Shown piece by piece: positions 26,359 through 33,971 of a stretch of 64,000 nt of DNA; the stretch's first letter is position 1, and each line of letters begins with the position of its first letter. A program made the translations under genes and the position numbers. Origin of the DNA: Bacillota bacterium (GTDB lineage: Bacteria > Bacillota > Clostridia > Acetivibrionales > DSM-1351); assembly GCA_023390335.1 (NCBI GenBank), contig JAEWCZ010000032.1, positions 1 to 64,000 on the forward strand. The letters are read 5' to 3'. The notes below the pieces were generated by a model, which made no database searches, had not been told where the DNA came from, and worked only from the letters and a program-made list of their open reading frames with translations.

Positions 26359-27486
26359 ATGAATAAGGAAAAAATGATTATATATCCATATGATGAGGAA
26401 TTTGGCCCTGTGCTAAGACATAGGGAGCTATTAAAGGAATATGAGGTCGTAGGGCTAGTATCACCCCGCGGATGGGGGCTAACGGGTAAGGATGCAGGTG
26501 AAGCTGACAACGGCTGTCATGTAGGTATCAATATCACAAGCGACTTTGACAGTAGTATAGACAAATGTGATATTGTCCTGTTCAGCGAATCGCGTATCCA
26601 ATTGGAGTTCGAAAAATATATAATGCCTAAGGTCGTGAAAGCTGTAGAGGCCGGTAAGGATATAATATTCACTTTCCCATTGGAAAATGATATATACAAT
26701 ATGATTTCAAAAGAGTGTAAAGCCCATAGAGTAAATTTTAAGTATTATAATTACCTCGATGTGCAGGAAGCTTTTCACGGAATTGAGGTTGAAAATGAGT
26801 TTATATATGATATTGAAACACCTGTAATTTTTGTCATGGGAATTGGTGAAAGGGCAAATAAGTTTGAAATTCAGCTCGCACTTAGAGAGAATATTATGAA
26901 AATGGGATATAAAATAACCCAGGTTGGTACGAGAGGATACTGTGAGTTTTTAGGTTTTCACTCCTTTCCAAGGTTCATGTACAGTAACACAATATCTGAA
27001 ACAAATAAAATCGTACTGTTTAATCATTTCATTAAGAAGTTGGAAAAAGACGAGAGTCCCGATGTTATCATTATAGGAGTTCCTGGTGGAATTATGCCAT
27101 TCAATAACATGTTACCGAATAGATTCGGTATTCTCGCATATGAAGTATCACAAGCTGTGACGCCTGACACAAGTATTTTTAGCTGTTATTATGCAGAATA
27201 TTATCCGGAGTATTTCAGTAAAACAGCCGAAGCCGTTAGATATAGGCTTGGTTGTAAAGTAGATTGCTACAACATGGCCAATATCATGTTTGATTGGGGA
27301 GACTCAAAAAATAGTAATAACATGGTTTATACTTCACTTAATTCAAAGTTCATTGATGAAAGGTTGAAGGATTATGAACAGCTTGATACTCCTCTTTTCA
27401 ATGTATTGAATAGAGAAGGTGCTGATTGTATCACAAATTGCTTAATTAATAAGCTTACTGAATACGGGGAAACTGAGTGTATTTAA
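26359..27486 (+). CDS. Peptide maturation system protein, TIGR04066 family
   Basis: A 375-residue protein starting 1 bp after the radical SAM stop. The N-terminal part (MIIYPYDEEFGPVLRHRELL) and GLVSPRGWGLTGKDAG, the middle FVMGIGERANKFEIQLALRE and VIIIGVPGGIMPFNNMLPNR match the family known only from CLI_3235-type loci (TIGR04066, from recall). It looks like two Rossmann-like alpha/beta domains with a glycine-rich loop (GIGERANKFE), suggesting nucleotide or cofactor binding. The reaction is not known. Tight coupling to CcpM and the ACP-like gene suggests a joint maturation complex. Confidence 0.78.
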   Translation: MNKEKMIIYPYDEEFGPVLRHRELLKEYEVVGLVSPRGWGLTGKDAGEADNGCHVGINITSDFDSSIDKCDIVLFSESRIQLEFEKYIMPKVVKAVEAGKDIIFTFPLENDIYNMISKECKAHRVNFKYYNYLDVQEAFHGIEVENEFIYDIETPVIFVMGIGERANKFEIQLALRENIMKMGYKITQVGTRGYCEFLGFHSFPRFMYSNTISETNKIVLFNHFIKKLEKDESPDVIIIGVPGGIMPFNNMLPNRFGILAYEVSQAVTPDTSIFSCYYAEYYPEYFSKTAEAVRYRLGCKVDCYNMANIMFDWGDSKNSNNMVYTSLNSKFIDERLKDYEQLDTPLFNVLNREGADCITNCLINKLTEYGETECI

Positions 27487-27501
27487 AGGGGGAAAATAAG
27501 T

Positions 27502-27792
27502 ATGGATGAAAATATAGAAAAGTTGGTAATGATAATTAAAGAAAGATTTAATATAGATTTGTCCGATTGCTGGAAGGATATACAAGATGAACACCTGCTA
27601 GGGAATAAGCTGAGATTGAGTGCAGGTGATTTAATATACCTATATTTTGATATCGAAAAGGAATTTGGGATTAAAATTCCTCAAGAACATATTTTTAATG
27701 GCAAATTCAGCAGCTTAACAAATATTGCTCAGATGATTCAGTGTGAATTAGATTCTAACAATACATTTACCGGTCTTGTAAAGATATCATGA
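27502..27792 (+). CDS. ACP-related protein of the peptide maturation system
   Basis: A 96-residue protein resembling acyl carrier proteins in length and helix pattern (IKERFNIDLSDCWKD, then FDIEKEFGIKIPQE). The usual phosphopantetheine-bearing D-S-L before the second helix is not evident; the aligned stretch reads LRLSAGDLIYLYF, so a modified serine is doubtful. It matches what is called the peptide maturation system acyl carrier-related protein in CLI_3235-type loci. It probably acts as a protein partner rather than as an acyl carrier (inference). Its stop overlaps the next start by 4 bp (ATGA). Confidence 0.75.
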   Translation: MDENIEKLVMIIKERFNIDLSDCWKDIQDEHLLGNKLRLSAGDLIYLYFDIEKEFGIKIPQEHIFNGKFSSLTNIAQMIQCELDSNNTFTGLVKIS

Positions 27793-27989
27793 TCAGGGTT
27801 GCAATATTAGATGATGGTATAAACGAAGGGCTTTATAATATTGGCTGTCTGAAATTTACGACGGAAATTACACCTGAGATTGAATTTGTGGAGAGAATTG
27901 GATATAACAAGTACTTACCAAGCCATGGCACTACCTGTGGAGCAATCATAAAAAAATATAGCCCTGACCTTCTTCAAGCCTGTTTTTGA
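27789..27989 (+). pseudogene. S8 (subtilisin-like) peptidase, N-terminal half, broken by inversion
   Basis: The frame starts at ATG 27789, overlapping the ACP-like gene. It encodes the first catalytic regions of a subtilisin: Asp in VAILDDGIN and His in SHGTTCGAII. After KKYSPD (near 27965) it runs into unrelated sequence and stops. The missing catalytic Ser half is found immediately downstream on the opposite strand. In CLI_3235-type loci an S8 peptidase is the presumed leader peptidase, so this lesion should disable leader removal unless another protease substitutes. Confidence 0.8.
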
Positions 27990-28476
27990 CTTCTTCAAGG
28001 GATAGGGATGAATTTTTTAATAAAATATTGTATACAATCGCAGTTATCATAGGTGTCGCAAAGCTGTTGCAGCAAGATGTGGTTTTCCCTATACCATCAT
28101 ATTTCACAATTAAATGAGATGAACAGGCCGTTATTTCGATTCCATCCAATGGATAAGGATTATACCTATACTGGCCTTCTTTTAACTGCTCTTCAGGGTC
28201 GCATTTTACACCTATAACATTTGACAAGGATGCTGGATAGGTGTATACGTTTTTGTTATTACAAGCAGCTACAATGATTACGCCTTTTTGGACAGCATAA
28301 TCCACGACCTTCCTTACCTCTTCATAATCTCTAAAGTCGGTAGTTCAAAGGCTTAAGTTCACAAGCTTTATATAATTGTCCGCACACCAGAGCAGATCTG
28401 TTACCAGTTGGTCCCTTACCCCTCGTCCCTTATCATTCAGTACCTTTATGCTGCCTATTTCAGCATAAATAGAAAT
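27946..28476 (-). pseudogene. S8 peptidase, C-terminal half, inverted and with an in-frame stop
   Basis: Read on the minus strand from about 28464 the frame gives AEIGSIKVLNDKGRGVRDQL, then NYIKLVNLSL, a TGA at 28347-28345, then TTDFRDYEE, VIIVAACNNKN with the oxyanion Asn, and NSFATPMITA with the catalytic Ser. Placed after KYSPD of the plus-strand half this restores a continuous S8 domain (KYSPD-AEIGSIKV). The TGA falls where a glycine codon (GGA) is expected. So the gene suffered an inversion of about 500 bp plus a nonsense change. The minus-strand frame ends at 27946 in sequence antisense to the first half. Confidence 0.8.
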
Positions 28477-28625
28477 TTATGGAAAAATAGGCATCGGCAA
28501 ATCGACTAGCGAATTCTAACCTATCAGCAGTGTCGTCTACGATGGGATATAAGGTGAAGGTGGAGTTATTATGTAACCTTTGTTGCTTAAAATGCATACT
28601 ATGAACTGAAAGGAGTGTGCAATTA

Positions 28626-29135
28626 ATGCGGGATTATTATGATAAGCAACAGCCCCAACGTTACACCGGGACATCAGATAGTATGCAAAGCGAAATGTCC
28701 GCCGAGTTCAGAGAATCGATGACGGAAGAGATACCTCTCGGCATGATCCCTGAAGGAATGTCCGACATATTCTTGTGGGAGAGCGGTGAAGAACAACGGG
28801 ATCCTCCGTTCGGTCCCCCACCCGGAATGCCGCCTTTTGGGCAGCCTTTTGGAGGCGCTGCCCAGGGAAGTGGACCACCACCCGGTCCTCCACCGGCTTT
28901 TGTTCCATCTAACGCCGTTCAGCAACAGTCAGCCGGAGCCCTTTCGATAAATCCGGGGGCCATTAGGCCTTGTAGGTTCAGATTTGTGTTTTTGTGGCTG
29001 AATAACGGCCAGCGCTTCTGGGCCTGGTTGGTTTTCGTTGGGTCAAGGTCTGTGGCGGGATGGAGATGGACGGGATTCCGTTGGATCTACTTCGGGATAG
29101 ACACCAGGAGGATAGCATCATTTGCATGCTATTAG
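28626..29135 (+). CDS. Hypothetical Pro/Gly-rich protein with aromatic C-terminal domain
   Basis: About 169 residues from ATG 28626, ten bases after AGGAG 28611-28615; GTG 28617 is too close to that site. The N-terminal half is hydrophilic, then Pro/Gly-rich (DPPFGPPPGMPPFGQPFGG and GPPPGPPPAF). The C-terminal 60 residues are rich in Trp, Tyr, Phe and Arg (INPGAIRPCRFRFVFLWLNN, AGWRWTGFRWIYFGIDTRRI), ending SFACY. I recall similar unnamed clostridial proteins but no function. There is no signal peptide. The last codons overlap a hairpin terminator. Confidence 0.6.
   Translation: MRDYYDKQQPQRYTGTSDSMQSEMSAEFRESMTEEIPLGMIPEGMSDIFLWESGEEQRDPPFGPPPGMPPFGQPFGGAAQGSGPPPGPPPAFVPSNAVQQQSAGALSINPGAIRPCRFRFVFLWLNNGQRFWAWLVFVGSRSVAGWRWTGFRWIYFGIDTRRIASFACY
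29112..29132 (+). terminator. Terminator hairpin overlapping the end of the preceding gene
   Basis: ATAGCAT (29112-29118) and ATGCTAT (29126-29132) form a stem whose right arm includes the last codons and abuts the TAG stop; TTTTTTCTT follows. Typical Rho-independent layout, partly inside the coding sequence. Confidence 0.6.
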
Positions 29136-29158
29136 TTTTTTCTTCCTGTTCTTAAGCG

Positions 29159-29190
29159 GGTGCTGATACACTTCAGCACCTCCATTTTTT
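29159..29190 (+). terminator. Rho-independent terminator
   Basis: GGTGCTGA (29159-29166), a 6-nt loop, TCAGCACC (29173-29180), then TCC and a run of six T. Second terminator in tandem after the Pro-rich protein gene, between convergent genes. Confidence 0.75.
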
Positions 29191-29299
29191 CAGTTTGGCT
29201 TATATATTGCCTTTGCCTCAAAAAAACAAACTGTAGCTAGAATGATAAATAAAAAAATCAACCAATTGTAGTATTTATTAAAGTGAAGTCATCTTTATT

Positions 29300-29797
29300 C
29301 TACATAAATGTGCATAAAACAATAATTTTATAGGGTACAGTTTGGTAAGGGGTACCTATTTTGACTGTTCCATAAATGACTACTAAATTCTTGTTTGCCG
29401 GGTTTCCAGTAAAAGCCTGCCCGTTTTCTTGAATAATTTGAGTAAGGGGACTGATATTAAGTTTTAATGTACCATCACTACTGATCAACTGACTGTTAAA
29501 AAAATCAACCTTAATATTTTGATTTCCCGAAGCCTTTGCCATTACTACAGCTCGATATTGCGGAGGGTAGATCAGTGGAGCAGGAGCATTTGCATCGTAA
29601 AATCCGGTTATGGGATCTCCTATATTCACCATTACATGATCTACAAAGTAGGTCGTAGGCGTTATTACAAAGTTTACAATGTTCCCATCCATATTTTGTA
29701 CCGACATCAGTTTATAACACTCTGAAGGTGCTTCTACCCCTGCCCAGAAATCACTTATTGCTGTAACAACACCTGAAAAAAATCCAAAGGTAGCCAT
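29300..29797 (-). CDS. Conserved hypothetical protein
   Basis: About 165 residues on the minus strand. The MATFGFF start (ATG 29797-29795) is eight bases after TTGGAG; the ATG six bases earlier is too close to that site. The sequence is beta-rich with no signal peptide or membrane helix: NIVNFVITPTTYFVDHVMVN, ITGFYDANAPAPLIYPPQYR and PANKNLVVIYGTVK. It looks like one compact all-beta domain. I recall similar hypothetical proteins in clostridia and related spore-formers but no named family. It is convergent with the Pro-rich gene. Confidence 0.65.
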   Translation of the reverse strand: MATFGFFSGVVTAISDFWAGVEAPSECYKLMSVQNMDGNIVNFVITPTTYFVDHVMVNIGDPITGFYDANAPAPLIYPPQYRAVVMAKASGNQNIKVDFFNSQLISSDGTLKLNISPLTQIIQENGQAFTGNPANKNLVVIYGTVKIGTPYQTVPYKIIVLCTFM

Positions 29798-30160
29798 ATT
29801 CATTACTCCAATAACATTTATTTATAATATATAACATATGCAGTATCAAAGAATTATGTTATCCTTTGCCCATAGGCAGTTACGATGCATAAAAATGCAG
29901 TACAGTAAATAGTTCAAATGTTATGCTTAAAAATATTATATTGAAAATTAACAACAAACCCACCGTTCAGGTAGCTGAATGGTGGGTTGCGTATAATACA
30001 ATTGTATTATTCAATCTGTAATTATGTCGTTTTGGACAATCCTTGGATTTTTAAAGTATTTTATTATTGATATAAAAAAGCCATTAAAAGGCGTCTATAG
30101 TCCTGATGTATAATTGTATTAATTCTTTATGTTTTATCATTTCTAACCAGACCGATGGCG
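29798..30160. other. Intergenic region with hairpin, no gene seen
   Basis: This stretch holds the upstream region of the minus-strand hypothetical gene. AACCCACC (29957-29964) with TTCAG pairs with CTGAA and GGTGGGTT (29981-29988). On the minus strand the hairpin is followed by a T-rich tail, so it may have ended the now-decayed transporter transcript. A palindromic AATACAATTGTATT follows near 29996. No convincing coding frame is visible. Confidence 0.5.
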
Positions 30161-30580
30161 GTTAACACAATCCTAGATTCGCAAAAAACTTTAGTTTTCC
30201 TGTTTTGGATATTGCCTGACTGCTTATGGCGCTTGCCATAACATATCCAAGCATCATTGGTAGTTCCACCATTCCGGAAGCAGTAGCGCTTTTCTCAGTA
30301 CCACCTGTACATATAGCGGAACAAACAGAACGGCACCGAACATTGTTGCATTAGAAAGAAAAGCAGAAAAAATTGAAACACGATCTGTTCTGTTCTTAAA
30401 AAGAGTCAAGGGGAGAATTGGGTCCCTTGCTTTGTTTTCAATTAATGCGAATAAGACTAACATAATAGTAGAAAAAAAATAAACCTACGATTTGAACCGA
30501 TAGCCATGAAAGTTTGTCTCCAGCCATGTAAAAGCTAAAAGCATTGGTGTTAGGCCTAAAACAAAAACAATCACCGCTTC
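30161..30580 (-). pseudogene. MFS drug-efflux transporter remnant (DHA2/EmrB-like)
   Basis: The minus strand encodes pieces of a 14-TM multidrug transporter: LSWLSVQIVGLFFF, MLVLFALIENKARDPILPL, FGAVLFVPLYVQVVL and ASGMVELPMMLGYVMAS. The pieces lie in different frames, so at least two frameshifts are present (near 30300 and near 30520). The N-terminal half is missing; the homology stops where an IS3-family remnant begins at about 30582. A dead gene, apparently truncated by the insertion element. Confidence 0.75.
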
Positions 30581-30581
30581 A

Positions 30582-30856
30582 AGGGGAATTCAGTATACAA
30601 GTAACGATTACCAAAAGTTACTTAAGAAACATGGCTTTATCTCAGTATGAGAAGAAAAGGCAATTGCTATGACAATGCTCCTATAGAACCCTTCTGGAGT
30701 AAACTTAAAATGGAATGGTTGAATTATTAAACCTTAGAAACCAGAGAGGAAGCTAAGAAGGCTATATTTGAATATATTGGACTATTTTACAACCGTAAAA
30801 GAACTCATTCAAGTAATGGATATATACCACTATTTAAGTTTCAAGAAGTATCATAG
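30582..30856 (+). mobile_element. IS3-family transposase remnant
   Basis: Read across two frames the plus strand gives GIQYTSNDYQKLLKKHGFIS, then NCYDNAPIEPFWSKLKMEWL and IFEYIGLFYNRKRTHSSNGY before TAG 30854-30856. This is the end of the DDE domain of an IS3/IS150-type OrfB, including the final Glu in NAPIEPFW. A frameshift near 30647 and an internal stop make it inactive. The element may extend to about 30920, where a TGTCTATTTTATTGAGAC-like end is seen. The 5' part of the transposase is absent. Confidence 0.75.
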
Positions 30857-31382
30857 CAATTTTAAGGATAATCGAGTAAATTAGGGATTCTTGCTGTCTA
30901 TTTTATTGAGACAAGGTCAGGTGGCATTGCAAACGAATAATTTAATTCAGGAGTCTTTTCAATTTTAGTAAATTTGTATAAACTAATAGGCTTGAATTAA
31001 GCCGCTATTTTTGAATTCATTTACGATAGAAGCCCATCTACTTCTACTGGTATCATTTCCAATTCTCATAAAATCTGCCTCTTGGGTTGTTTGAGGAGAT
31101 TATCTCATATTTGAATGTGGGGCTGATTTGACGGTTACAGTGTTGTTATTTGAAAATATGTTAGGTGTGTTGCAATCACTGAAAAAAAGTTTGAAAAAAG
31201 TCTAACAATATAGTATGATACATTAAAAAAAGGACAAAGGGGTTCTGTTTAGGACTTTCTTTGTCCTTTTTTTAAAACATTATAATTTTCAAAAATATAG
31301 AATGTTTCATATATTATGGGTAATGCAAGGTTAGTACGAATTTACGTTGAATTGTATAATAGTTGGAATATGGAGGTTTAGT
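30857..31382. other. Gene-free region downstream of the IS remnant
   Basis: I find no coding frame with a plausible start. The region contains a possible IS right end (about 30889-30920), a strong hairpin terminator at 31232-31273, and a TATAAT at 31355-31360 that fits as the -10 box of the LuxR-type gene starting at 31383. Confidence 0.5.
31232..31273 (+). terminator. Rho-independent terminator
   Basis: GGACAAAG (31232-31239) pairs with CTTTGTCC (31259-31266) across a 19-nt loop, flanked by A7 before and T7 after, so it can act in both directions. It isolates the LuxR-type gene from the decayed region. Confidence 0.7.
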
Positions 31383-32162
31383 ATGCTTAAGGAAACAGAA
31401 TGGAATACAATTAATAGTATTTTATTGGAGATTTATACAATTAAAAATATTGACATTATGGCTGAAAAGCTATTGAAAATGTTTCGAATGCTCATTCCAT
31501 ATTCCTGTGGATATTTTGTTGTACTAGACAAAAATCAGAATATTATATATGATAGGTCTTTTTTTATTGGAATTGATGAGGAAAAAAAGAAAGAATATGT
31601 AAACTACTTTTATGAAAAGGACTATTTAAGGTATGTGTATGATATTATAACGGAGACCACAGTATATCGTGATACGGATATTATAGAAGAAGATGTACGA
31701 ACAAAAACGGAATTTTACAGGAATTTTTTAATGCCTCTTAAAATACCCTATGGAGCTGGTATTTTACTTATGAGGGATGAGAAATTAATTGGTATTATAA
31801 ATTTATTCAGGAATAAGGAATTAGGTGATTTTACAGAAAAAGATATCTACATATTAGGAGTGTTAAGAAAACACCTTGCCAACATCACTTATAATTTATT
31901 GAATGATAGTATTAGCGTAAAAAATCAGGAAAGCAAATTAGAAGGACTGTATGATGACTATAATTTATCCGACAGGGAAAAAGAAGTTACCAGATTGATC
32001 AAGCAGGGAAAAACGAATATTGACATCAGTGATGAGATGATGATCAGCATATCAACAGTTAAGAAACATATTTACAATATATACGCCAAATTAAATGTAA
32101 AAAGCAGAACACAGTTACTTGCATACTTCTCAGAAAAGATGGATGATTTTTATGATATTTGA
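31383..32162 (+). CDS. LuxR-family transcriptional regulator with GAF-like sensor domain
   Basis: About 259 residues from ATG 31383, which follows ATATGGAGG; an in-frame ATG at 31347 overlaps the probable -10 box. Residues about 1-180 resemble a GAF-like domain (YFVVLDKNQNIIYDRSFFIG, GAGILLMRDEKLIGIINLF). Residues about 195-255 are a LuxR/GerE helix-turn-helix: YNLSDREKEVTRLIKQGKTN and ISTVKKHIYNIYAKL. It is a single-component regulator whose ligand is unknown. It sits just upstream of the guanidine operon in the same orientation, so it may control it or nitrogen use (inference). Confidence 0.82.
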   Translation: MLKETEWNTINSILLEIYTIKNIDIMAEKLLKMFRMLIPYSCGYFVVLDKNQNIIYDRSFFIGIDEEKKKEYVNYFYEKDYLRYVYDIITETTVYRDTDIIEEDVRTKTEFYRNFLMPLKIPYGAGILLMRDEKLIGIINLFRNKELGDFTEKDIYILGVLRKHLANITYNLLNDSISVKNQESKLEGLYDDYNLSDREKEVTRLIKQGKTNIDISDEMMISISTVKKHIYNIYAKLNVKSRTQLLAYFSEKMDDFYDI

Positions 32163-32251
32163 TAGGTACCAGTAACTGAAAATAGAACTAAAGTGGTATA
32201 ATACAATCCAAAGGTTCTAAAGAAGAGATATAATTTCATGATTTTGGATAA

Positions 32252-32280
32252 TTGCATAATTCATAATTAACGCTTAAAAT
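32252..32280 (+). promoter_or_regulatory. Predicted promoter of the guanidine operon
   Basis: TTGCAT (32252-32257) and TAAAAT (32275-32280) are separated by 17 bp. Transcription would start near 32287, placing the putative riboswitch hairpin right at the 5' end. Other TATAAT boxes at 32197 and 32229 lack good -35 partners. Confidence 0.4.
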
Positions 32281-32309
32281 TTAACATATTAAAACAGTAT
32301 AACGTAAAT

Positions 32310-32385
32310 GATAGGTGGACACATAGTCTGCTTATCAAAACAGAAGGTGCAAAGACGCATTATTAAATGTCTTTGCACTTTTTTA
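32310..32385 (+). promoter_or_regulatory. Candidate guanidine riboswitch (class IV-like) with terminator
   Basis: A two-tier hairpin at 32310-32336 (GATAGG pairing with CTTATC, then GAC pairing with GTC around a short loop) contains the sequence GGTGGACACATAGTC. Eleven bases later GTGCAAAGAC (32347-32356) pairs with GTCTTTGCAC (32369-32378), followed by a T run: a Rho-independent terminator inside the leader. The operon behind it degrades guanidine. From memory the first hairpin resembles the guanidine-IV (mepA) motif; I cannot run a covariance search. I saw no ykkC class I core in the leader. Confidence 0.5.
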
Positions 32386-32442
32386 TTTGTTGTTGAAATG
32401 TCAGATAAAAGTAAGAAATCTGGTATCAGAATGGAGGAAATT

Positions 32443-33162
32443 ATGCAAAAAAAATGGAGTAAGCTATTAAAACCAGGTGAAAAGTGGTCAGGAAACATCG
32501 GCAGAAATAAATATGTTCATTTCAAAGCTTTGGGACAGGATGCAAACGTATCATTGCTATTATATAACATGCTGGATACCTCTGAGAGATATAATATGCC
32601 AGATAGTTTGAAGGCACAGTATACAGCACATTTAACAAAAGGAAATGTCTTAATGAGTGATAACGGACGGGTTCTGGCAAGTATTGTGGAAGACAGTCTT
32701 GGATGGCATGATACCATTTCGGGTTATACCACGAGAACTATGACGGATGAGAAATATGGCAAAACCACATACCAGGACATGGGAAATGATTATCTCAGGT
32801 GCGGCGAAGAAAATTTTAAAGTTGAACTAATAAGAAATAACATGAGTGCAAGAGATTTGGTTCCATGCGTTAATCTTTTTTCAAAAGTTTATGTTGAAGA
32901 AGATGGAAGCATGCATTATGAGCGGGGGCATTGCAAGGAAGGCTCAACCGTAACGCTTAGAACCGAGATGGATGTCATATGTATTGTTTCCAATACACCG
33001 AATCCCCTGAATGAAATGCCTGTCTATCCTGCAGTACCTGTCAAAATAGAAGTATATGATGCTCCAGAAGCAGATTTGCTGGACGAATGTGTCAATCACA
33101 GACCTGAAAATTACAGGGCATTTGAAAATACATGGGATTATTACAATTTACTTGGGAGATAG
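32443..33162 (+). CDS. Carboxyguanidine deiminase subunit / urea carboxylase-associated protein 1 (DUF1989)
   Basis: About 239 residues from ATG 32443 after ATGGAGGAA; the in-frame ATG at 32308 is upstream of the leader terminator and is rejected. It matches the DUF1989 urea-carboxylase-associated proteins: QDANVSLLLYNMLDTSERYN, SLGWHDTISGYTTRTM and NLFSKVYVEEDG, ending in a cysteine-containing region. In published guanidine pathways two such subunits form CgdAB, which converts carboxyguanidine to allophanate and ammonia. The second subunit follows directly. Subunit order A/B is assumed, not proven. Confidence 0.8.
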   Translation: MQKKWSKLLKPGEKWSGNIGRNKYVHFKALGQDANVSLLLYNMLDTSERYNMPDSLKAQYTAHLTKGNVLMSDNGRVLASIVEDSLGWHDTISGYTTRTMTDEKYGKTTYQDMGNDYLRCGEENFKVELIRNNMSARDLVPCVNLFSKVYVEEDGSMHYERGHCKEGSTVTLRTEMDVICIVSNTPNPLNEMPVYPAVPVKIEVYDAPEADLLDECVNHRPENYRAFENTWDYYNLLGR

Positions 33163-33220
33163 AAGGTATTATAAATTATTACAATCAAAGACCAAATACC
33201 TATTGATTGGAGAGATGAAT

Positions 33221-33874
33221 ATGTATGGATTTATTAAAAAAGAAAGTGATTTGAAGCTAGAAGATGCAATTTATGATCAAGTAATTGATGCGGGTCTAGG
33301 CTGGATGCATGAGCTAAAACCGGGACAAAGCCTTCGGATTCTTGATCTGGAAGGTAACCAGGCAGTGGATACCACATTTTATGATATGACAAATCCCGAA
33401 GATCATTATGGAGCAGTAACGACTATTGTTATGCAGAAGAATATTTACTTAACAACAGGCAGTATATTAAGAACCGAGTCAGGAAAACCATTGCTGGAAA
33501 TAACAGCGGATTTGACAGGACGGCATGACACTATTGGTGGAGCGTGTTCTTCCCAGAGCAATACCGTCCGTTATGGTAGAGAGAAGGTAGATATGCACAA
33601 TTGTCGTGATAGTTTTATGTTACAGCTTGCAGAAGATACTACCGGCTTAAAGAAACGTGACCTGGCGCCGAATATAAACTTCTTTATGAACGTTCCCGTA
33701 ACCAAAGAGGGCGGACTCAAATTTGATGATGGGGTATCTGCACCGGGAAAATATGTGGAAATGAAAGCATTAGAGCAGACAATGGTATTGATCAGTAACT
33801 GCCCACAGTTAAATAATCCATGTAATGCATATAACCCAACCCCGGTAAGACTTATCATCTGGAATCCCGCTTAA
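33221..33874 (+). CDS. Carboxyguanidine deiminase subunit / urea carboxylase-associated protein 2 (DUF1989)
   Basis: About 217 residues from ATG 33221, seven bases after GGAGAG; ATG 33215 is too close to that site. It is the paralogous partner of the preceding protein, with LRILDLEGNQAVDTTFYDM, ADLTGRHDTIGGACSSQSNT and NINFFMNVPVTKEGG. The shared HDTI-G motif and conserved Cys fit the metal-dependent DUF1989 fold. It is expected to form the heteromeric CgdAB deiminase acting between the carboxylase and allophanate hydrolase encoded downstream. Confidence 0.8.
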   Translation: MYGFIKKESDLKLEDAIYDQVIDAGLGWMHELKPGQSLRILDLEGNQAVDTTFYDMTNPEDHYGAVTTIVMQKNIYLTTGSILRTESGKPLLEITADLTGRHDTIGGACSSQSNTVRYGREKVDMHNCRDSFMLQLAEDTTGLKKRDLAPNINFFMNVPVTKEGGLKFDDGVSAPGKYVEMKALEQTMVLISNCPQLNNPCNAYNPTPVRLIIWNPA

Positions 33875-33971
33875 TGTCTGCTGCTCATCATCAGTGTTCT
33901 TAGCAGATAATGGTTACAAAACATCGTTGAGTGGTGGATAAAGTGAAATAAGTTGAAAAGGAGCAATTCAT

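Noticed and set aside
27946..28476. Invertible phase-variation switch in the S8 peptidase gene
   Set aside because: No convincing inverted repeats bracket both ends and an additional in-frame TGA would keep the gene off in either orientation; a decay event fits better.
32163..32442. Class I (ykkC) guanidine riboswitch
   Set aside because: I looked for the conserved ykkC core sequences in the leader and did not find them; only the compact hairpin-terminator form is present.
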